A stretch of 64,000 nucleotides of DNA, taken from Prorocentrum cordatum (taxonomy: Eukaryota; Sar; Dinophyceae; Prorocentrales; Prorocentraceae). The notes beneath the pieces were generated by a model. That model saw nothing but the letters and a program-made list of their open reading frames with translations, made no database searches and had not been told where the DNA came from. The translations under genes were made by a program, and so were the position numbers. Below are positions 19,521 through 28,691 of the stretch, one piece after another (position 1 is the stretch's first letter; each line of letters begins with the position of its first letter). Location: contig CAUYUJ010016897.1 of the NCBI GenBank assembly GCA_963575745.1, positions 193,800 through 257,799 on the forward strand, in the 5' to 3' direction.

Positions 19521-20194
19521 GCGCGGCGTCTATGTCACCGGTGGCGTCGGCTCGGGCGTGGCCGTGGCCGACTGCTGCCGCCTTGCCGCGAGAATGTGGG
19601 CGCCTCTGATTGCCGCCCCCGCAATTCTCGGCGTTGCGCCAGAATTCCAAAGGCCGCCGTCGGGCGAGAACGGGTTGGGCACGGACGACCGTGCTTTTAG
19701 ACGTGAGCATGTTTGCTTAGCAGCACCGGCGAATGCGCAGAGTGGGAAGAAGGATCACCTGCATGTGAAATTGCTGAGGCGCCTCGTGGCAGGCGGGGTC
19801 GCGTCGCCTCCAGAGCGGGCCCTTGAACTGTCGAGGAATGGGTGGCCTCGCAGGAGCGCCTTGTCAACGCGACTGCTGGGGCAGAAGCGCGCTCCGGCGC
19901 GGGGTTCGCATGGGCCCCGGCGCGCCGTAACCAGCCGCTAGGGTAGGGCGCTCCGATCAAGGGGAAAAATATCCTTGCCGGTGCCAAGTACACGCGGGAG
20001 GCATGTCGAGTTTGCTCCTCAGTGGGCTGCGAAGCGCGCGCGAAGGGTGAAGATCCAAGTGCAGCAGGAATGCGATGACGCAGTGGCGCTGGGAAGAGGT
20101 CTGGCACGCGTGGGCAGGCTGGGGGCAGCAGTCAGACGGCGAGCTCAGTGATGCCGGCGGCGGGCGCGACGGCGACTAGTCGCCGCTGTCCATT

Positions 20195-20593
20195 ATGAAA
20201 CGACGACGCGCCACGGGGGGGTGGAAGTCGAACGCCGTTCGCCATGGGTCGATGAGGTTCATCGTCGATGCGGGGCGCGGCTCAAACCTGATCTCCGTTA
20301 AGTCTCTACGTGGGGCAGGTATGGTCGACAGGATCCTTCCACTGGCCGTTCCCATCGCCCTGGACATTGCGGGCGGTCAGTCGAAAGCTCTCGGGGCAGT
20401 AAAGGTCGCAAGCGACGCGCTGAGCAAGGGGGATTTGGGGGCGATTGTCATGCCAGAGACTTCGGGCGTGATTTCAGTAGGCGAGCTGTTTGCAGTTTTC
20501 ACTGGACAACCGGCAGGGCCCCTTACCTACTGCTGTCGCAGGAAAGAAGGTTGGAACATTCAGTGGTCGGCAAGACCCCCCATCTTACCATGA
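20195..20593 (+). pseudogene. Copia-1 retropepsin-like protease remnant
   Basis: The 132-codon frame contains RFIVDAGRGSNLIS, where the catalytic D-T/S-G of retropepsins appears as DAG, followed by LDIAGGQSKA (the flap-side strand region) and GAIVMPETSGVISVGELF, a typical C-terminal protease stretch in dinoflagellate Copia polyproteins. The catalytic Asp is kept, but Thr/Ser is replaced by Ala, and the frame breaks soon after. Proteolytic function is unlikely. Confidence 0.6.
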
Positions 20594-21179
20594 TCGGCAG
20601 GGGGGCCTTGGGCCAAGTAGACGAGGCAGCTCCCGCCGGCTCGCCCGAGCTTGCGCGGTGGGCGCGCGTGGGGGTCGGCGCGAGGTCTAGTTTGGATGGC
20701 CCTGGCGCGCTGGGCGGCCGGCCCCCCGCTCCAGGCGCCCAGCCGCCGGGCAACCCTCGAGCTGCGCTCGCGGGATGTGATGACAGAAGATTCTTATCCG
20801 AATGGCAAGCTGGATATCCGATCGGATGGCGCCCAGGACTTCCAGCCGCGGGCGACGCGCTGGCGGGGCAGTATGATGGACTTACTTACTTCTACTGTGA
20901 GCCCCGTGCAGCGGCAAATTTATGACGAGCAGCGCAGACATTGGCTTGGTTAGCGGCGAGAACGCGAAGGCGGGCCAGATCGCGGGCGGGGCCATGCCAT
21001 GTCGCGCGACGGCGGCGCCCGCGCCAGGAGAAGAAGTGTTTGATGCGGTGCCCGAGGGCCCAGGGGCCGCGGAGGTAGTCGACGACCCTGGCGACGGCCC
21101 AATCGAGGACGCATGGCCGGAGGGGGCGCCCAAGTATGAACGTCTTCAACGTGGCGCAGTTTCACGCCGACGCCTGCTT

Positions 21180-21760
21180 GCTTGACGCGCCAGCGGGCAA
21201 AGGCGTTGAGGGCGCAACAGCGGCGTAATAATAATAACAAGGTTTACAAGCAGATACGACCATTGTCGGAGCCGAAACTGTTCAGGGGACTGCGCGCGCT
21301 GGGCCATTGGTTCGCGGCCGATGAGCTCCCGAGAGGACTGCGGGGAAACCTCGCGCGGGGCACTGCGTGGCCGGCGCGCCGGCTTCCTGGCCAGCCAGAG
21401 CGCCCGCGACAAGTGGGCGGAGTATGTGGTTTTATTCCTCGTGCACCTATATGGCGCCCGCGGAGAAGCTATAGTGCATCTGCGCGGGCGCGGCCCTTGA
21501 GTTGAATGCTTGCAAGTCGCTGAACGTGCGTCCTTTGAGTGAGTCCACGACGGCGGGCGACTCCGCGCAGCCCGCCAACGAGAAACATATTCCAGTCGTT
21601 GAGAGGGCTCTGCCGCGAGGTGCCCCCTGCCCCCTGAGCCCCGCGCCGAGCAGCCGAAGACGGGCCCCCGAACGAGAGTGGGCATCCACCTGGGCTACGT
21701 GCACCATGCGGGGGGTCGGGTAGGTCGCGACCATTGCTGCGTTCTTCTGGAACAATCTAA
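21180..21760 (+). pseudogene. Copia-1 integrase remnant (multiply frameshifted)
   Basis: Pieces in different frames resemble a Copia integrase: RQRAKALRAQQRRN after the zinc-binding region, LGHWFAADEL around the first catalytic strand, and ACKSLNVRPL..ESTTAGDSAQ..EKHIPVVERAL around the third catalytic region. Acidic residues are partly retained, but no continuous domain survives. The position between protease and RT supports the reading. Confidence 0.45.
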
Positions 21761-22898
21761 CGGACTACATTTCAAGACAGGAATGAAGGTCGACGGGCGA
21801 AGGCCCAATCTTGAGAGATCGGAGCAGAGCTGGGCCGACATTGGCGCAGGGGCTGCCATTGGGGCGGCGCAGACGGCGTGGCGGAGAACGGGCCTCCAGG
21901 GGCTGCTGGCGCGCATGACGGCGCAGTCGGTCGACGTGGGAGATCTGCCGCCCGGGGGGAACGTTCCTGAAGGCAAGCAAAAGAAGCCCCGGGGCGGCGG
22001 CCAGTCGCCCGGGGGGGAACTATGCGTCGCTCTAGTGCCATGGGGGGCCCGTTAGCAGAAAGGAGGGTCACAATTGAAAGACAATCGCATTTCCTCGCGG
22101 CCCCGCAGAGGCGTGTACCGAAGCTCGAGCAGATCATGGCGCGGACCGCCCAGAACCTGCAAACGGGTGAGTGCTGCGAGCGCAGCGTCATTGCTGTTGG
22201 AGAGACGCGCGAAGAACCGAGCCAGGTTCTGCCTCTGGCGGGGAACGCCAAGGGGGCGCAGACGCGCGTGGTCTTGCATTGCGACATTTGGCGCCGAGCT
22301 CCAGATGCAGCGGAGACGGAAGATCCCGAATGCGGAAGGCTTGGCTGAGAAGAACGCAGAAGGACTCGAATAATCAAGGTGTCCATCCGGCGCGGTGGCG
22401 GAAGATGGGAGGCCGGGCGAGGGCAAAGGCGATGGCCGAGTTCCATGCCGAGGGAAAAGGGTTCTGTGGACTTGAGGACCTGGGGCCGAATGCTGAATTG
22501 CTTCGAGAGATCGGCAACGCCGTGCTGTAACCCCCGGTTAAGTATGTCATGTTAGCCGTGGGCGAAGATTTCTCATCGACCATTGCGTCGCATGGCTGTG
22601 CCAGTGGTGCCGCGGGAGAAACTGAGGAGTAATATGGTCGTGAAAGAGCGACTCGCGTTGGCGACGCCTTCGATGCTGACTCTGGCACCGACGCTGCAGG
22701 GAATGCCGCGGGCCCGGCCTGTGCGGCGGCCGCCGTGAGGCGCCGCGTTCCACGTATGCCCTCGAGGTCGCAAGATGCGCGCAGTCTCCAGCGCCGAGAG
22801 AGGGAAACGGGGGTGAGACCATGCTATAACACTTTCACAGACAAGTGTGATCGATGTGAATAATCTAGTCCATTCGCTGTTCAATCGAAGTGGGTCGC

Positions 22899-22902
22899 AT
22901 AC

Positions 22903-22950
<48 letters not shown>
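22899..22950. repeat. (AT)n microsatellite
   Basis: A 50-bp alternating AT tract directly precedes the first recognisable residues of the Copia-1 RT. The IYIYIY open frames here come from the repeat. Confidence 0.95.
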
Positions 22951-22959
22951 CCAGCGCTG

Positions 22960-23920
22960 CCTGCGTGGCTGGGCCAGTGACGAAGGCCGAGGCTGCAAAC
23001 AGCGAAGGGGCTACTGCGGCCTTGAAGAAGGAGTGGGGCCGCTTGCGTGAAATCAGCACGTGGGACGAGAGCAAGGTGATGGAGCTTAGCCAAGTTCGTA
23101 GGCAGATGGGGGGTAAGACATTCCATATTGGCAGGCTCTTTGCTATTCCTGTTGAGGAGAATGTGGAACTACGTGAGGGGCATATAGATAGGAAGTTCGA
23201 GGGGCGTGTTGTTTTCGACGGATCTGACGTTATCGATCAAGATAGGAACGTATTTCAGGAACTCTCTTGCCCCGATACTAGCAGGCGAGTAAGGCTGCAG
23301 ACGCCTTTGTACTCTTCCCGGGCCACGACATGCAACGGGCTGATGCACGACAGGCGCGTGCTCAGTCGTGGTTGGAACGAACGCCCTCTTGGGTCATATT
23401 ACCGAGGCAAGCATGTACGACTAGCATGCTATGGTCGTCCATTCGCTGGGGGCTATGTGAAAAAGGCCGGGAGGCTCACATGATTTCTATGGGATTTGAC
23501 CTCTCCCTTCATGGCGCAGCTGCTATTACCACCCGGAGTTGATGCTCTTCTTGACAGTGTGCGTTGGTGATTATATGTTGGCCGGGTTAGCCGCTAACTT
23601 ACCAGAAGGATAGGATCTCAGATTGAGTCCTTCCGAGACTGCTCCCAAGGGGATTGATATGGACCCGCCTACCCCGGTTCGTAGGCATTGGGCTGCGACC
23701 ACAGGCTCTCGAAGAGATGGATTTATTGGCGCGGCGAGGATTTTGCAGCGTTGGAAATTCTACCTCCAAAGTCTAAGAAGACTAAGGACGCGGCAGCCGC
23801 GAACGCCAGTGTCTATGACCCCGCCTCAGTGCAGGCCGAGGGGGTGACTCCAGTGTATATCGATGCTTTATCTTGTCCCGAATGCCCGAAGTGTACGGGT
23901 ACGAGATGATGCCGACGCTA
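22960..23920 (+). pseudogene. Copia-1 reverse transcriptase remnant
   Basis: The first part is in one frame: LKKEWGRLREISTWDESKV, MGGKTFHIGRLFAI, RKFEGRVVFDGSDVIDQD and VFQELSC, the characteristic N-terminal region of the Copia RT (RVT_2) as seen in dinoflagellates. It then shifts frame: LFPGHDMQRADARQA corresponds to the stretch around motif A. A region near 23540-23600 reads CVGDYMLAGLAANLPEG where a YVDD-type motif C is expected, with the Asp pair degraded. The last part (GIDMDPPTPVRRH and WRGEDF) matches the connection region. At least three frameshifts are present. Confidence 0.7.
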
Positions 23921-24139
23921 AACGGCTCGGACCATCATTACCGTCGGGGCCAGATTGGAGATCGGTAAGTCGGCGAGTTACGATATTATGAAGCTTGGGA
24001 AGTCCTAGAGGACCTAACGAATCCTTGAGATGTTGCCAGGACAGGATCTATGCTGAGCTCCCAGGGGATACTATGTACCCCATGAGCACAGCGACGCTAG
24101 TGTCCTACCAGTCCGACGGCGACGATGTTCGCTTTTCAA

Positions 24140-24164
24140 GGGGGGGGGGGGGGGGGGGGGGGGG
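24140..24164. repeat. Poly-G tract (25 G)
   Basis: A run of 25 G lies within the Copia-1 remnant between RT and RNase H. Its length in the assembly may be unreliable, and it interrupts the local frame. Confidence 0.9.
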
Positions 24165-24599
24165 CGCGCGACCGGCTGCCCCGCGCAGACCGACCGAGCG
24201 CAGCTCGAGGAGCGAAGAGCTTGGATGCTTCTTTACACCTGCCGGACCGGCTGAAATAACATATGGCAATGTCAGTGGTGCCGAGATATGGAACCGAAGA
24301 AGTCCTACGTGCCGGGGCCGAAAAGACAGGTGCAAGTCATGGGGCCTGGCATGAGAGTTTTCTTCGCGCCGCGCGTCAAGCTGCATGCAGAACTGACGGG
24401 CGCCGATCCTGAGACTTATCCACTGGCTGGCACTCTCCACGGCCCTGAGCTGACAGGGTGGTCCCCGTGGAGTAGGGGTCCACCCGGCCGAGGAGGACAA
24501 TGCGGAATTTTTAGGGATCGATACCAACGTGGGTCCAAAGGACACAGTACCGAGGGTAGGCGGGAAACCGATGGTCGACGGCTGGGTCTCCGAACCCTC

Positions 24600-25357
24600 G
24601 ACCCGCTGCCCCGTCGGGAGTGTTCCAGCCGATGGCCGCGAAAGTGCGTATGAATATACTCTGCGGCGCAAGAGTGGCCAGGCATGATCCGTTGAGAGCA
24701 ACTTGTGCACTGGCATCGTGCGCTGCCACATGGACCGAACAACAGAACATAGAGTCATTGTTCCGTCTCATACGCAATATACAAGTGACTCTGAGTTACC
24801 GTATGATGTCAGGGGTAGGAGACCAACACGCTGATGCATGGCCTACGCAATGTGCAGGCGCTGACGTGGCCTGTGACATCAGGACACATCGGAGCACCAG
24901 CGCCGGCGCCAATGCGCAAAAGCTGTGGGGGCCCAGCGCGAGGGCCTTGCAGAGCTGCAGCTGAAGCAGACAGACTGCCACATCACACAGTACTCTCGAG
25001 GCAGAAATCGTGTCGGCAGGTGAGGCGGTGCGACGGGGGCTTTTGCCCGCCCTGCCATTGCGGGAAGGATTGTTGGACAGATCTCTTACAGCTGAGTTTA
25101 CGGGGGACAATCAGGCGGCAGTTGAAGTCTGCGAGGTCGGAGGGTCGCAAAAGTTGATGAATTCGCCGCGCGTGCCCAGAATTGACGCCGCCGCTGTTGC
25201 GGAACAGTTTGCGAGAGGCATAATCGATCTGGCTTGCAGTCCGACGCGGGATCAGGCCGCAGATGTCGGTGCTAAGAGGTTCGAACAACCTCCCTCATGG
25301 GCCAAAGTGATATATCTCAGTCAAGTGGTCGCGCCGATTTTTCTGGTCAGCAAGTAG
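24600..25357 (+). pseudogene. Copia-1 RNase H remnant
   Basis: Three frames carry the domain: RATCALASCAATWTEQQNIE with QVTLSYRMM (upstream strands), then THRSTSAGANAQKLWGPSA (the RSTSG block), and finally 25010-25357 with LPALPLREGLLDRS, AEFTGDNQAAVEVCEVG (the D-N-x-A motif) and IIDLACSPTRDQAADVGAKR (the A-D-x-x-K end). The order is that of a Copia RNase H. Frame changes and lost residues make it inactive. Confidence 0.65.
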
Positions 25358-25370
25358 CTGTGACAGGTGC

Positions 25371-26270
25371 ATGGGGCCTCTCATTGACGGTGCAAATGCG
25401 CCGCCTGTTAAGCCAGAGGGGGTCCTGATGCCGAAGCTGGGATCCAAATCGTCACTCGTCGACTCTGGTAATATCGGTGGGAAGTGTACGGTGAAGAAGC
25501 CCGGGCGCCCGAACGAAGGGAATCCACACCTGGGCACCGAGCCTCCTGAACAGATGGGTGCGTCGGGAGTGCCTGAGAACATGGCTGCTGGAGTCTCTTC
25601 TGATGCACTTACTTGCCCGAGGAGGCGATGGCTGGAATTGCGTTGTGGACTTAGCAACAGATTGGGCAGACCTGAGAACATGATAGATCAAAGACATCTA
25701 GTGGTGCGTTTGACGGGGGAAAAGGATATGGCGACTGAGGCAGGATTCGCATTTGCCGCAAAGACTATTGATGTTGATTGCGGCGCCCGCATTACGATGT
25801 GGGGTTCCATTCCCTGTGCTGGAGGTTCACCATGGCAATGCGCGAACGAAGTCATGCATTATAGGAGCGGCGAGGAAACGGCATTGAAGAGACTATGGGG
25901 TCACAGGGCGACTTTGCGGAAGCTATTCTGGGCATGTCGAAGGTTTTCGGAGAAAGCCATACAACAAAATGGATTCGTATGCTTAGAATTGTTGACACCT
26001 TGACTCTATGGGCGTGATCTTCAAGTGCGTGCATACCTGGTTGAAAACGTTGTGAACCGGGTAAAACTACACGGGTGCGCCCCGGTCTTAAAGAGTGCGA
26101 AGGGAGACTATACGGAAAAGCCGTTGAATACTACGACCAATTCTGCTATCATAGTTGATGGGATTGTTCGGAGTTGTGGCGGTACGCGTCGGCATGTTGA
26201 AGCGCGTGTCGGGGGTGCAAAATGGCGGGAGATTATACGCGCGAGTTTGCGCGGCGTGGACACGAGCTAG
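25371..26270 (+). pseudogene. Copia-1 C-terminal domain with IPCAGGSPWQ motif
   Basis: One frame, broken by a single in-frame TGA at 26001-26003, covers about 300 codons. Visible blocks are WLELRCGLSNRLGRP, HLVVRLTGEKDM, ITMWGSIPCAGGSPWQ, FRRFSEKAIQQNGFVCLELL-like text and, after the stop, KLHGCAPVLKSAKGDY with NTTTNSAIIVDGIV. From memory, dinoflagellate retroelement polyproteins carry a similar module after RNase H, with E-F-C-C-G near the start and P-C-T-G-G-S-P-W-Q in the middle. Its function is not established to my knowledge. The pairing of a G-rich first strand with a Pro-Cys loop is reminiscent of cytosine-C5 methyltransferase motifs I and IV; that is inference only. Confidence 0.5.
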
Positions 26271-26686
26271 TTGCGAGTGCAGGTGCTGCCGGACATGGTG
26301 CTGTCGTGTCCGTTACATGTGCCTCCCCTGTCCCGCGCGCGTCCGTTGTCGTGTCGGCTCCAGGCAATTCGGGCGCCGGCATCCGCGCCGCCCGCTTTCC
26401 CTTTGTTGGCCTCCCCGATTGTGCGGCCGCTCCCTTGCGCCCTCAGCCGCGCGCGCCGCCGTCGCCCGCGCCCCTGCCAACCTCGCCGAGAACGCCCGGC
26501 GCGCGCGGGCCGACAGGGCTCGCAGGAAGCAGAAGAGCAGTGGCGCGTGTCGGTGTTATACACCGAGCACCCGCAGCGAGGCAGTCGCCTCACCGGTGGC
26601 CAAGATGCCGGCGTGCGTCTCATATGGCCATCTCCGCGGAATCTGGGGAGCGATGTTCTGCTGCGTGGACGACGCCCTGAACGCGT

Positions 26687-26947
26687 TTGGTTACCGCGCC
26701 ATCGGAGTTTGTCGACGACCGGGAGTTGCCATGGCAAGATAAGTACGTCAGGTTCGTCAATGAGATTCGTGACCTCGTTGATCTGGTGGACGACATCCTT
26801 GGCGACCCTGAAACGGAGAAGGGTTGCCGTGCAGGCTGCCGCATCAAGTGCGCACGTAATGCTCCGCACCTCTATGGTCCCGTCAGGGTGGATGACTATA
26901 GAGAGGGGCCACTCTATCTATATCTGGATGGGAGCGCGAGGTGGTGA
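26687..26947 (+). CDS. Unrecognised short protein-like frame
   Basis: An 86-codon frame has normal amino-acid composition, unlike its shadows: an acidic helical part (VRFVNEIRDLVDLVDDILGD), a Cys-containing part (GCRAGCRIKC) and a Tyr-rich end (YREGPLYLYLDG). I do not recognise the family. It could be an exon or another decayed retroelement piece, as it lies about 400 bp after the end of Copia-1. No start signal or splice site could be fixed. Confidence 0.3.
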   Translation: MVTAPSEFVDDRELPWQDKYVRFVNEIRDLVDLVDDILGDPETEKGCRAGCRIKCARNAPHLYGPVRVDDYREGPLYLYLDGSARW

Positions 26948-27621
26948 CATGAGGACGTCGACTTCATGACGTGGCCGTGGCGTTTTGGGGGGCGCAGGGG
27001 CGGGGAGTGTGTGGGCGCCCAGGGAAATGGTGCAAGGTGCCGCGCCTGCACCGCATCCTCGGGGTTGGAATTGGGCGTGCACTGGGGCAGGTAGCCGCCG
27101 CCACGCAGAAGCTGAAGGCTCAGCTGAGGAGGCCAAAGTAACAACCCCTCACATCCCAGCCAAAACGCTAACATCGCCGGCTTGCTCACCCTGTCTTTGT
27201 TCAAGCCCGACTACTCCTTTCAGGGGGGGAGCGATGTTCGCCGACGACCTGTGGAGGGTTTTCGCCGTGAAAGTGGCGTCGGGACACGTTCAATGCATTC
27301 GCGGGCTTCACTTCGAGGGCGGGATGTTTATTTCCTATCCCGTCGTTCGCGATCAGGAGTGAACCCCCCAGTCGGCAAGAAAAAGGACGTCGATGAATTT
27401 TCGGCAATCGTGACTGCCCCATGGGATGATCCGAGTGGTGAGACCGCCTCCCGAATTCCTAGGCCTCGCGTAACTGCTGATCAGCGTGCTATGCCTGCTG
27501 GTCAGTGGGCCCAAAAACCAACGGACAAGTCGTAGAAGAACTTCTCCGCTGGCTCGTCTGCGGGCGCCTTTCGCTACCTGGCGAATTGAACGCGTTTGGC
27601 TAACGGGCGCTGAGACGCAGA

Positions 27622-28146
27622 GTGGCAGGCGCGCAGGAGGCTCGGCAGGGGGATGAAGTCTTATTCCCTGCCAAGACCGATTGGGATCAGTCACGCCATG
27701 CATCTCCTTCGCCCGTGAATCCCCTTGGGCCAAGGAACCTGAGGGTCGATTCGCCGGATGTCGCGAACGAGAAGGAATTCCTGCATGTTGGCATGGCGGT
27801 GTCTGAATCGCGAGATTACAAGATGATGTCACCGTGCCGCGGGTTCTCGTATTTGGAACTCGCTGGCCACCACCTCCGCCACCACCAATCAATGCTGCTC
27901 TTTTCGCAGCGCGAAGGGGGCGACGGCACGTTCAGGCCCGAGCTGGTGCATGATGCGCACCCGCAGTGCATTGAAGCAGGAAGTGCAACAGTGATGACTG
28001 GCAGTATCCCTGACCTCCTTGAAGTAAAAGACAGCTGCGCGCACTTGAAGTGGCTCCGCGTTCCGAATTGCATCCCGATCGACCAGGAGTGGAGAGGGGA
28101 ACGGACATATGGCGGCCGCCAGTCTACAAAGGGAGCATGGGGATGA
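27622..28146 (+). CDS. Unrecognised protein-like frame upstream of the LINE-B insertion
   Basis: The 174-codon frame has balanced composition (for example VANEKEFLHVGMAVSESRDY, GFSYLELAGHHL and SIPDLLEVKDSCAHLKWLRV) and reads like a folded domain. It ends at 28146, and a second, Pro/Lys-rich frame overlaps it from about 28050. The two may be parts of one protein separated by a frameshift or an intron. No family recognised. Confidence 0.35.
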   Translation: MAGAQEARQGDEVLFPAKTDWDQSRHASPSPVNPLGPRNLRVDSPDVANEKEFLHVGMAVSESRDYKMMSPCRGFSYLELAGHHLRHHQSMLLFSQREGGDGTFRPELVHDAHPQCIEAGSATVMTGSIPDLLEVKDSCAHLKWLRVPNCIPIDQEWRGERTYGGRQSTKGAWG

Positions 28147-28474
28147 TCTTCAGGTGGAAGGCTGCAGGCGGTGATGCCCCGGGCGGCCCGGCGAAGGAGG
28201 CGCCCGTGCCCTGGCTGGCCGCGGGAACAGCGCAGGCCTCGTCCTCGGGCAGCGCTGTCAATCCTAAAGTGCCTGAGGGCACAGCGGGGGGGAATCGATG
28301 GGCACGAGCGGCGCCCCCTCCTCCCGAGGCGAAGGTCAAGGCGGAGGCGCCCGTGCAGCAGGCGAAGCCACCGCCGCCGGCACCGTCCGAGAGGAAGGCG
28401 AAGCCGCCGCCGCTGGCGCCATTCCCGCGCGACGCGGAGAAGAAGAAGGCTCCGTCTCCTCCGCCGGGGGGCAG
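28142..28474 (+). pseudogene. Pro/Lys-rich frame interrupted by LINE-B (left part)
   Basis: From about 28142 the frame reads MIFRWKAAGGDAPGG, then Pro/Ala/Lys-rich low complexity (VKAEAPVQQAKPPPPAPS, DAEKKKAPSPPPGG). It meets the end of LINE-B at 28475, just after the 16-bp repeat. On the other side (34813) the same frame continues as another 40-odd codons of Arg/Lys-rich sequence to a TGA at about 34956. Joining the two flanks across the insertion keeps one frame, so LINE-B seems to have landed in this sequence. Whether the interrupted frame was a host gene or an older element is unknown. Confidence 0.4.
28459..28474. repeat. Left copy of the 16-bp target-site duplication of LINE-B
   Basis: CTCCGCCGGGGGGCAG is identical to 34813-34828 and lies directly against the 3' end of the element. 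The bases outside the two copies differ, as expected of a target-site duplication. The local sequence contains other similar GC-rich words, which weakens but does not remove the argument. Confidence 0.75.
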
Positions 28475-28691
28475 TGAGGACAGTGCCGAGAGCGTGCAGG
28501 TGAATCACGAACACGCCTCGAAAAGGAAAAGGGACGAGAGAGAGACCCTCATCCAACAAGGGCACTCTCCGCGCCGTGCGCGGGGCCGGGGAGCAACGGT
28601 GCGAGGGTCACTAACGGCGCAACGCCGGGCAGTCCCCACTCGCACCGCGCCCCCCGCTGGGAAGACAAACCCACGCCTGTACTTCCGCCCA

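Larger units (their letters stand above)
19020..26270 (+). mobile_element. Copia-1: degenerate Copia-type LTR retroelement
   Basis: Remnants occur in the order expected for a Copia polyprotein: nucleocapsid knuckle (about 19.4 kb), protease (20.2-20.6), integrase (about 21.2-21.8), RT (23.0-23.9), RNase H (24.6-25.36), then an extra C-terminal domain (25.37-26.27). Integrase before RT is diagnostic of Copia rather than Gypsy. All domains are broken by frameshifts and stops, and an (AT)n tract sits at the start of the RT. I could not find LTRs or a full gag. The element is clearly dead. Confidence 0.75.
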
